This document shows positions 39,894 to 51,800 of a stretch of 64,000 nt of DNA, piece by piece. The first letter of the stretch is position 1. The number at the start of each line of letters is the position of its first letter. Source of the DNA: Patiria miniata (lineage: Eukaryota > Echinodermata > Asteroidea > Valvatida > Asterinidae); the NCBI RefSeq assembly GCF_015706575.1, contig NW_024037056.1:1512109-1576108 (forward strand). The letters are read 5' to 3'. Below the pieces are notes generated by a model that made no database searches, was not told the origin of the DNA, and was given only the letters and a program-made list of their open reading frames with translations. The position numbers and the translations under genes are program-made.

Positions 39894-42800
39894 CTGCAAC
39901 AAGTTGAAACAATTCAAAAACGGATGAGTGTTAATTACTCGACAGACACATCAACTTGAAATAGTGGTCTTAATAGTGCTGTAGACTCCGCGTGTACAAG
40001 TACCCCCTCAATGGTTTACAAAGGGAGAGTTGGGGAGACTATTCCCCCCCCCCCCCCTTTAAAAATATGGGAACCAGTAGCTAGCTCCCATTTAAAGCCA
40101 TTGATTGGATCACCTCTGTGCGCACTCATCATGATTGTTTATTTTCAAATCGCCATTTACCTCTGCGCATGGACGGTGATTGAACACATGATTATCAAAA
40201 AATTCACTCTTGTCTTACCACAAAAAGTACGTGACAATCAGTGTCCATGTGAAGGTAATTTTTCAAGCATTTCATGATCCAATGTATAAGTTATAAATAC
40301 TAGAGAGTAATTTCTCTCTCTTTGTTGATATTTGCCAGAAGACTTTTGAATTTCGTTCACAGGCCCACAAAGAGAGTACGATGTTTTAGAGCTTCCATGT
40401 TGACCTAATGAGGGCTCCAAAGAAATTACGTCATGCATCCTGAAGAGATTAGCTCTTCCCAGCGCCCTGTTTGGGCAGTGGGTACAAGTGTAGCTTCACA
40501 CACGGAGTTGTCGCGATGCACTGTCTACTAGTTCTGCGTATTTTCTAATCAACACTTACCACTGGCCGAGGGTTGTTGTAAGACAGCCGCCAACATCTTG
40601 AGGAGCTCGCACACAGACTCTTTGTGACTGTCCAGTCCTAAACCGGCAACATCTCCTGAAAAAAAGTTCAGTAAAAAAAACAGGACAAGTTAAGTCTAGT
40701 AAAGCTGGTCCCAGAGCACACAAAAGTTTTATTCAATTGATTCAGAATGGCTCTTCTCTGGGAGTCTTTTCATGCATCTGGTTGAAACACAGTGGGCCGG
40801 ATACAACCCATTCATTAGTGTTACTGGGTAATCATATACAATAGCACTGCCCGATTCACAGGCAACGGTCGGTGGGATAGGCACAAAAGAGGACGCTGCA
40901 GTCTTGCGGTTGCCAAGGCGTTTCATCGTACGTTGCTAAGGCAATTTTATCCGATTACGTAACTGGACGCCACACACCAAAGAAGTGAACTGATTGCACC
41001 CAATAAAACATCGCTTTTTGAACGTTCTGTTTTTGAAAAAAAAAAAACATGCTTAGTATGATTTAAATGTTAAATTATAATAGTAGAACAAATCCTAAAC
41101 TTCATGTCAGTTCCAAAAAATTGTCGTTATTGATGCAGAACTTTCAATACTAAAAGATAGCTAATAGTCGTGGAAATCTTTTGAAAAGGTCCCCAAATCG
41201 ATTTAATTATATTTACTTATATTTACAAATTTCAGCTTCATCTGTTGTTGCAGATGCTTGTGTTACACTTTCTACTATCACCAAGGTAAGTTTCGCCTCA
41301 GATTTTTGCCAAGCAAAACAACACGGGGTCTTCAGGTACGTTACCACGGCCGATTTAGCCAAAATGATTTGGTCAATTTGGCTTGCAACGGTGATGTAGC
41401 GTGTTATTAGCATATTTATTAGCATGACTCAGCGTGACTTACCGTGGGTCTCATATATGGACCAATGGAAACACACCATAGACTTGGAAAGATTCACAGA
41501 TATTGAAAATACCATTTGTTACGGCTTTGAAAAATGGACACACCCAAAACTATTTTTACAATTTTAATGAAAAATACTGAACACATCGAAACAATTTTCT
41601 GGGATCATTATAAGGGAAACAAACTCCGAAAGTGGCATGATGATACCGTCTTCAAAACAGGAGAAATTGATGTTGAAAGCTTTTGCCCGCGAACATCAAA
41701 AGGTCTGTGTAACGGTAATTTGATCTTGTTTTATTCAAAATAAAGTGTTATGTAAGTGGCCAAATCGGCCGTAGCAACCACAAGACTGCTAGCCTGGCTC
41801 TCTTATTAAACTTATTTAAGAATCTGAGTAAGATAAAACTGTATAAATATCAGATAACCCACCGATAACTTTCATAGCAGCACAGGCAGAGGCGTCAGCG
41901 GGTGACTGAACGCAGTGGCCGATTCCGGTTGGCGCCGGTTTGTTCTGGCCGGATCCGGTTGGGGGACCGGTTGCTGCATGGGCTGCTTGTACTTGGTGGC
42001 TCCAGGCCTTGAGGATCGGCCAGAGTTTTTCCCGAATGAGACGATTGTTGGTCCACTGCCAGCCCAGGTGGTAAGCTAGCAACTCCAGGGCCTTCACAAT
42101 TTCGTAGGACTTTGGGGTCAGGGCTTGAGTTGGAGTTCCTGAAAAAAAATTAAATCAATAATTATAGAACAATTCCATAGGAAAGTGGACTCGGCTTAAG
42201 GTAAAGGGGACGAACTTGTGTTCACAGGAACGGAGAGCCATCTCTCTTTCAAAGCGATTGGGCCAGACTCATATGCTGCTGTGGGGGGATCGCCACACCT
42301 CCTCCACAGCGAGTCTGTTACCTTCCCAGCATTGAATAATGCCGGTACCCATTTAACACCTGGGTTGAGAGGAGTAATTGAGGTAAAGCGCCTTACTCAA
42401 GGGCACAACACGCATGGCCACGGCGGGGCTCGAACCCACAACCTCACGATCATGAATCCTGTGCTCTACCGCTAGACAATACGTGCCCTATAAAAAAGGC
42501 TGAAAAGTTGAAAATCTTTGAAATCTTCAGAACTACAAGCATCGCAACCTTAAATGTGGTATCAAATTAAAGGGGGCAACAAGACCTTTCATTGCGTAGT
42601 GTGTCAGTGAGATTGAATATGGTCAAATGTATTTTCTTTTTTGGTGAAAGAAAAGGTTGGGGGATAAAACAATGGATTTTAGGTAGTTCTTTTGGCATTT
42701 TCTTTTCACGTGCAAAATGCTAGTGTTATTGTGAGTGTTAGTTTTGAAGGGAGAGAAAAAGGTTCACAAAAGTTCATTTGTAAATATTATGTGTAGTCAT

Positions 42801-45800
42801 TGTAGTGTATTGCAGGGCACCAATGGAAACCAGTTTGAAACTGTTTTGGCAAACCCTGGGTAAAGAAATGTAATAATTAAATAATTTTGCCAAAAGAGAT
42901 TATTTGGGTAGATTATTAGTTTCTTATATGTTATAACTTGTACCAAAGATGGGTGGAGAAACTGTAACGCGAGTCACTGTGACATGACTTACGGACATTA
43001 TATCCCACTAAAGCCTATGACATACCTGTATTGAACAGCTTGGTCACGTTGGTGTCTTGTATAGATGCGACGAGTTGGCGACAGCGGACGATTGGCAGGT
43101 TTCCATCCGGTATCCCCCAGCCGCAGATCTCGCTTAAGTAGTGTATTATCTGACGGGAAACAGGACAAGACAAGTCTAGTAACGCTGGTCACAGAGTTCA
43201 TACAATTCCATTCAATTGATTCAGAATGGCTATTCTTGGAAGTCTCTTCATGCATCTGGTCTACACAATGGGCCAGATACATGGGGTAATTCTTTATGAT
43301 AGCACTGCCCGGTTCTCTTTACCAACCAGGCTTAATCACATGTGACAATCAGTGAGTCAGACAGTCAGTCGGTCAGGATGAAAGAGGACACTATAATGGC
43401 CGTCTGGGAACGGCAAAAAAAGAATTTAAAAAAAAGGGCAAAAAAGAATTTAAAAAAAAAAAAAAAAATTTTAAATGAAAAGACTGTCACGAGCCAATGT
43501 GGCCCATCAGGCCGGCGTTTATCTCCGATTTCAGTAGCATGAAACGACTGAGAGTATTTCTATTTCCACTGGATGGGATGCCAGTCCATCGCAGGTTACT
43601 CCCCAGCTAATGCAGGTACCCATTTATACTCCTGGGTGGAGAGAGGCAAGTGGGGATGAATCGGCTTGCCCGAGGACACAACATATGGCCAGCAGCTGGA
43701 TTTGAACCCCTGACCCTCTGATCATGAGTCACGAACCCTAACCACTGGGCCACACTCCCCTACCGTTACTCCCCAGCTAATGCCAGCACCCACTTATACT
43801 CCTGGGTGGAGAGAGGCAAGTGGGGGTGAAGTGGCTTGCCCAAGGACACAACATATGGCCAGCAGCTGGATTCGAACCCCTGACCCTCTGATCATGAGTC
43901 ACGAACCCTAACCACTAGGCCACACTCGCAAAAAGCAGGCAATGATTAAATTGTTTCTTATGTACAGGTTCGATTTCATTTTTCAGAATCCATTTTCATT
44001 AAAAAACAGCCTAAGTACATTGGGATAACTCCCATTAATGAACATTCACACAAAAAATATCAGGATTTGTGTTTTTACTGATAAAACCAACTTTTGGGGT
44101 TGACAATTTGAAATGTTTAACTTTTGAAAGTAAATTTGTATTTTTGGCATTATTTTCATTACAAAGTTCTCACTGGGCGTCACTATATACCTCTTGAGCT
44201 TGTAGATTTTGAGGAGATGCGGAGAGTACCAAGCGTTGCATGGCAACTATCTCCATGGCAGCAATGATCGGCGAAGATGAACCCTCCTGTAGAAAATATA
44301 TCAATTGAAAATATCAGATACAAAATACGTATTTATAAAGCACAAATTTCAACAAGAATTGTTTCTCAAGGGTCTACGTCATTATCATCCAAAGACAATC
44401 TCCGCTCCCTGGGGGAATGCCGACATTTTGGAAGCTACAATCATTTACAATAGCCATCTCTGCCCTCAGAGGTACCCATTTACTCCTGGGTGGGGAGAAG
44501 CAATGAGGGACAAAGTGCCTTGCCAAAGGGCACACGCACCATAGCCCCAGGCTGGACTCGAACCCACAACCTGCAGAATAACCCACAGATCATGAGTTCT
44601 GTGCTCCAGGCCACGAGGCCACAGCACTCCACATTTTCAATCCAGTGACGTCTTTGTTTCGGTTTTTAATCTGCATTTATGATACAACATCACATTCCTG
44701 TGAACAAATGGCCAATTATTGAAACATGTTCTGTCGAAACCAGACATTGCACAGGAAACACCTATGTACAGGGACACAGCGGGATTAGCATACACCGCAT
44801 TCATGCCAACACCACATCGATTCGGTACCTTTCTTCTCAGGACAGTCGGCCACGTCACTGCCACATTCAGCAACAACTCCTCCACGTTAGGAAAACCCTC
44901 CCTTAGCAAGTCGTAGCAAAATATCCGCACTCGATCGATTAAGCCTGGAAAGGGGAATTTAGAGAAAATTAAGAAAAATAAATTTTATACAAATTAAGTA
45001 CAAGCACATTGCAATCAATTCAGATAAAACTGCAGGATAAAGCTGTGCATCGGAACCGGGTACCCAGAGCTGAAACTACAACAAGCTAGGCTGTGAACAT
45101 TCTTCTTTTGGATTTTGAGTTTTGTTATTATTGGAAACAAAATATTGCATGAATAGATCTTATATGCCTTTTAACCCTGAAGTTAAACACTGCGTTCCGT
45201 ACCCATCTTTCTGCAGAGAGCGGCAACGACTCGGCAGAACGCCGCTCCGACTACAACGGCAGGCGTGGCGCTGGTTGAACTTGGCGGACTCCGAACTCCG
45301 CGACAGAGACAAGCCAACAGCATCGACGTGTTCGATTTCTGTTAACAAGGAGAGGTCAAAAATGATTTAAGAATATAATAACACTTTGCAGAAGAAATTA
45401 TCTTCATAATTTTTTTTCTGTTATGCATATTTGCCCTGAACAAGGCTAAACCCTAACCCCAAAGAGTTCATGTAGGGTGAAGTAGACTACAAGGCACAAC
45501 AAAAATTATGTATGCAGGTACCAAATACTAGAAAATACTATGAGTGCTGTGCCCACTTATATGCTGAAGTACTGCATTCTACAGTTTACTACTACAGGGT
45601 GAGTAAAAAGAAACCCAAATGTCGGGACCATTGTTTTAGTGAAGTTCTGCATGTAGCACTTTCAAAATCTAGTACAGTACAAGAAACATTCAAATCACTC
45701 ATGTACTTTTCAAGTTACGGAGTTTTAAACACAACCGCCGTTTTAAAGTTCTGTCCACGGATCACAAACAAACTTTCGTTTCTGTTTTGCAGAAAGAACA

Positions 45801-48800
45801 CTGAACATTTTGTGATCCGTGGACAGAACCTTAAAACGGAGATTGTGTTTAAAATTCCGTAACTTAAAAAGTACAGGAGTGATTTGAGTGATTCTTGTAC
45901 TAAAAGAAAGCTTATAAATTGGGCTTTTATATCCTGGAATTTGAAAATGCTGCATGCAGAGCTTAACAAAAATAATGGTCCCAACATTTAGGCATTTTGT
46001 AGCTTTAGGTGAGATTAATGTTAAAGCCTCTCATGGTTGGCTACAAGAGAAATGAAAAGGAGAGTAGGTACTCGGGGGGGGGGGGGGGGGGGGGAACATT
46101 CCTCTTGAAAACAGGACAGATCATAGGTTGGAGGGGAAACAAACACCAGGCAAGGAATTCCAAAGAGATGCTGCACATTTGGGAGCGAATATAATTATGG
46201 GAACAAAATATAAAATCCAGTCTGGTACCAAGACTTATTGTATGTATTGGTGTACTACACACTCTTTTACCTTTGACAGTAGACCACCCTCTACGATACC
46301 GGCTACAAGCTGCTCTTCGTGGTGCAGGAGTAATGGTTTGGTGCTCGTGTTCTTGGTCAGACACTTGGCTTGGATGGCTGGCATCAGACTGATACCCTGC
46401 TGGCCAAGGAACTATAAAGGAAAGACAAAAAATATCGCAAGAATTACGAAGGAGCAATACGAATGAGACGTGCTCCCACGAAATCCGGACAACATATTTT
46501 TTGTTGCAGCATACACCGTACTTTAACCAATCACATCACGTACCCTAACATGAATATTTATCACGCTGCGTGGATGGAAGACACTTGGTTCTCGTTGTGT
46601 ATTTCCTTCCTAACCAACAAAAATATTTGATGAAAATGGACATGGGTTCGAACCGCAGATCTTGTGATTAATAGTTCATTCCACTATCCACTAGGCCACT
46701 GTGGCAGCTCGACGAAAGCCGTTCTTTGAAATGCTTTAATGTACATGCATGACTGAGTGATAGCAATGGTGTGACGCCATTGTTATTTTCTTACGAATAA
46801 ACATCGAACTAGCTGAATAATCATGATCCACTGACGATGTGCGCTGCAGATAAAAAAAACCGCACCCAGGCAAAGTTGCAAGAAGTCGTTTTCGCACGAA
46901 GGGCAAGTGAAGTCATTCATCGACCCTTTTGAGGTTTTGAAATTTTCTGGATCGGTAATTATAAATTTACAACCTCCCAAAATATGAATATAATCCATCA
47001 AGCAGAGGTGCTTTTTGGGGTCCATTTTGTGGGGGGAAAATGTGTATAGGATTCGATACAAAAACCATTTCAATGTGTGTGTTTGATCTCATAAATGGGT
47101 TGTCAGGCATATATATCACTTAATCCTTCTCCCAAGGGTGATAAGGTGACAGTAGCTATGACAATCATACATCATTTTTGAAGCTGAAAACCTCAGGAAT
47201 TTGAAAACTTTTAGTAAAACAGGACATTTGTCAACTTTGTCCAGGTTTTGTGGGAGCAAGCCACAAATGTAAGGCATTCTGGGGCAAGTTCGCGCAAGAA
47301 CTATTGTCAACCATGGTCCAACTATTAGTTAGCCCGAACTCGGTCTAGTTGACGATGGTTGACTACGCTAGTCGACTATTTGGAACCAGCCTACTGGGCC
47401 TGGTCGCATCACTGGTTATCAATAGTCTTGTTTCGTTACTTAAGTGCAGAGGGAACCATGACAAGAGATTAAACGTAGCGAGTTGTACTACCTGCTGGTG
47501 GGCCTCGGAGATATCTTCCAGTTCATTCAACAGGTCAAAGAACATAAACAAGCCAAACATACTCGTTACCGCCATATGTTGACAATGGTTCGACTAGAGA
47601 CATTCGCACTTTAATGTTAGGCCAAAAAAAAAAAATAGTCGGTCTCTGGTCAGACCGAAGTTCCGGAATTGATGCGGCGACGCAGGGTTTTTTTTTTTTT
47701 TGGTGTTTTTTTTTTTTTTCCAAGCTTGAATTGTACAGACAAGGTGGGTACTATTCTGCTTTTTTGTGTCCTCATTATACATTGGTGTCCTTTATCATTT
47801 GCCTTGGTGCAATTTCCCCATTCCTTGGTGCTCCTTGGTACAAAAATTTGAGGAGGTGCGGCAAAAGAGGGCGCTGTTGTAGCTTCCGTGTTAATTTGAA
47901 GAAAAAAAAAAGGTTGACGCGCATGATTAAAATCGACGCGTGCGCTGACCAGAGGCCAAGCAATTTTTTTTTTGGCCTTACAGCTCATGCGCACTGTTTG
48001 ACACCAACCAATCATTGGTGGACTATTGCTTGTTGAGCAAACTTGCCCCTGGCAAAATGAGACCGAACTGGACACAGGTCGCAATGGAGAAAAATGCAGT
48101 TTCGAATCATCCAAAATTGAGATAACAACGGTTTAATGTACTTAATTTTCAAGTCAAAGTTAAAAATAAATAATTTTACAATCCTATTCACGGTAGGACA
48201 CAAACTCTAATGAATGCTCAGAGATTGACTAAATCAAAACACTTCTTGACACTTCACTTTCTAATTTAGATTGACAGGGTTGTAGGAATTTGCCTGGAGT
48301 GACTTTGCTTACTTACCGTCAAGATGGAAGCGAAAAGCGGCTTCGCATTCGTCTGTGATCGCAATGTCTTAACTTGCTCTAACAGGTCACTTAGAACTGG
48401 CCTGTGCGGCTCCTGGGACGCGACCTTCGACACCGAGGGTATGACCTCTGACATTGGATGCTTAAACTCTGACCTCGACTCTGGCAAGCGCCGTCCGGGT
48501 GACATCTGTAAAGGGAAAAAACACTGAAATTAAAAACTGGATCCCCTTCCTTTTTTTTTTTGGTTACTTTTCTTGAAAGAAAAGTTCAGAAAGTTTTGGT
48601 CTGTACAGTTTATCGTCAAGGTTCAGAAAATTGGGGATAAAAATCTGTTAAATAAACTTTACTTTTGTAGCTTGGCAGAACAAAGCTGTCAATGTGTAAA
48701 ATTAATGTCTCACTCCAAAGTTCTATGTAACAGCTTTTAAAGTTGTGTGGTTTTTTTGTTACCTTTACAACTTCTCTTACCCTCTGAAAACAAGTTTTTG

Positions 48801-51800
48801 TTTTGGGCAGGCACAGATCCACTTTGCGAGATCCTACCCCGCGAGAACTGAATTATTGTCTGGGAGTCAATAATTTAAAATTGTAAAGTAATAATTTAAT
48901 AACTATACATGGGTGGATTTTTTCCGTCGATGTCTCATTCAAAAGTGAATAAGTTTTGTATTGCTAAAAAAATTGAAACTTAGAGCAGGAGTCTATTTTT
49001 TTTAGATGAAACTCGAAAAGGAGAGATTCCCATATCTGGCCATCACTTGTCACCCTGTGCACAAACCCTACGAGACAGGTCTGAATTTTTTTTAGAGTTT
49101 TCTCAGTAAATACCTCAATATTTTCCCTGCTAATTCTGACTTATTAGGAAATATTATCACTTTCTGATGGCTGATAGGTCACTGAAGGGAAAAATTAGTG
49201 ATGGCAAGATATGGGAATCTTTCCCTCGAAAATAGCATGGGGAATGCATGTTTAAATAAAGTAAAATTCAGAAACATTTAGAAACAGGTTCTCTCTATTT
49301 TCAAAGTAGCCAAGGATAATTTACAGACAAAGTCTTTTTCAGACGAATTATGACTTCAAAACAAGGAAGGTGGCACTGAGAATATTTTCCGTTTATACTA
49401 ACTCACCTTGGCTTGTTTACACGGAGACGGTTGATCATTGGTGTCGCATGTTAAATCGTCCTTCCTTGAAACATGCCTCTTTCTGTTGTCTAGGTTCAAT
49501 CCGGTCCTCGCTTGCAGTGTCTGTCGGTCCAGTGTCTTTACTTCGGGGGTTACAATTCTATGTTCATTTTGCGATCTCGGACTAATAACTGAAATCGGTG
49601 GACCTGTCTGCAAGGAGGGTTGAGCAAGTTCAGAAATATCACCAGTTGACTGCTGGCCGTTGTTTAATGTACACTGCTCAGCCACAGATAGGCTTCTTGT
49701 AATCGGGTTTGCATCGGTTGTAACAAGGGGCGAAATGGCAACGATCGCTGATCTTAACTCAGCCTGCAGAGGGGTGAATGTGTCCATTTGGGAATGCATG
49801 CCCAAGTGCGGATGGGTCGATGCAGTCTTCGAGTGGGCCTGGGCAAGTTTGGGGAGGGCAAGTTTGGGGAGGGCGAGTTTGGGAAGGCGGATTTGGTCCA
49901 ACTGGGGCTTGTAACTTGTTTGGTGTCCTGAGGAACTTGCGACGGCTGGAGCAGCATCACTGAGCCCTGTTTTCTGGGTGAGGGATAGTGTCCCAGGGTC
50001 TGTTCTTGGATTTGCAGTTTTCTGTGCTTCTTTTTGGTTCGTTGGGTCTACCTGCGTCAGCTCTGCCTTGGCTTTGGCGAGTAACACGTCATCGAAGCCT
50101 TCTACTCTTCCACAATTTTGAGAGCTCTTACTAGGACTGACTTGCGGTTGACTGGGACCTCGATCCTGACCTCGATTACACTTCTTCTTCTTTTGCTGTT
50201 TTAGCTTTTTCAGTCCCTGGTTACAAATGGCGAGATCGGGCTCTTTTCTGCAGGCCATGTCAGCCCAGATGCTTCCAATGCTGGACTTGGGTTTGTTGAG
50301 TTTGCTCGAGGCCTCATTCTGAGGCACAATAGTCCCTGGCCTCTGAGCAAGCTGTGCACTGCGAGGCAGACTCACTGGATCAGGACCGAGCTGCAATGTC
50401 GGTTGTTGCACAGTTTTGCATACTTTTGCACCGACTCTGCCAGTTGAATCGCTTGACTTACGCACAGGAGCATCAGCATTCTCTTGCTTAACAGCTGACT
50501 CCAAGACGTTACCATTTTGTTGACAGACGAAGTGCTCCTTCTCCCCATCAGTCTTAAACTCTGGTTTGACTTCCTCCTTAAACTCTAGTTTGACTTCTTC
50601 CTTAAACTCTGGTTTGACATCTTCCTTAAACTCTGGTTTAACTTCATCAAGGAGCAAGTTTGCTTCATCTTCCTGTTTTACTTCTCGTTTCCTCATTGAG
50701 CAAGATTTCTTAAAACCGGACGTCTTCAGCTCCAAGGCGGGAATCAACATGATCCTCCCTCTTTTAGGTCGTGCACTTGGCTGGCCAGACATGACAGACT
50801 GTACAGGAATGGCTGATCCATGCTCTTCGTTCTTTTCAATTTCTTGCTGGATGCTAGAGGCACCTGTTTGCCCTTTGGGTTGAGAATCGGACTCCTTTGC
50901 CACCGTCTCAGTTTGGTCTGAGCTGCTGTTGGACCTCTTTCTTCTCTTGGGCGTCTTGCTGACACTTCCTGAATCCTTCCCAGCTGTATCACTCTTCCTG
51001 CGAAGTCTCAATGTAGCTTCTCTTCTGCCTCCTGGAGAACTAGAAACAGAAGACGGAGGACCTCTGCCACAAGCAACTTGACTTCTCGTGCATCTTCTTT
51101 CTGCTGCCTGTGCAGTGTCGTTTGAGCTGAGCTGATCTTCCTCTGCCATCTTCTTATGTCTTGGTTTACGAGGAGACTTTTGAGGTCCTTCTTTTGGGAT
51201 GAGCTCGGCTCCTTTCTTCTCCTTCTTGTCTTGGGTGGATCAGAATCTTTCTGATCGTACGGGGGCGTTTTGTCATCTTTAGTTATCTGCTGCTGAACCA
51301 TCTCACAGGAGTCCAGATTGTTCTTACTGTTTTCTTTTTCCAACACAGACTGACCGTTTGTTTCTTGTTGCTTCTTGACATCAGAATCTTTAGGATCATT
51401 TTTGGAAGTTGATGGCTTACTGCGTAATTCCATGAACCCAGATATGCCGGATCTCTGGCCTTTCAGTTTGGGATCTTTTAGTGTTTCTGTGCAGTCAGTT
51501 GCTTGGTTTCCTCTATTTTCTTGTCTGAAAGATGATGTTGGCATCTGTGAGGGTTGGGGCCTCTGTAAACCTGAGGTGCTGGGACGCGCCTCACCAAATT
51601 CAAAGATCATCTCGGAGGCTAAGGAGTGAAGTCTTGGGCTGATGATCTCCGGGTTTTGACTCGTCCCAGCTGCAGTGGATGTGAAGGATGTTGCCAGGCA
51701 ACGGGATGCGGGCTGCCTCCTCGGAACGGGATAGTGCTGTGGTCTTACAGAGAGAGCATCACTAGGAGCAACAGCATGAAAGTTGCATGGCGACGGGATG

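Noticed and set aside
47363..47575. Minus-strand frame with FDLLNELEDISEAHQQ followed by a GTAGTAC donor, as a possible extra ICE1 exon
   Set aside because: There is no credible acceptor, and exons at 48317 and 46271 already join in phase 0 and align without a gap to the conserved domain.
51040..51169. A 130-nt intron (GTAAAC to TTTCTAG) to explain the ICE1 frame change
   Set aside because: Splice signals are fair, but removal leads to the third frame, not the open downstream frame; the required length is 2 mod 3.
51008..51234. Programmed -1 ribosomal frameshift in ICE1
   Set aside because: No X-XXY-YYZ heptamer in the right frame in the overlap; an indel or intron is simpler.
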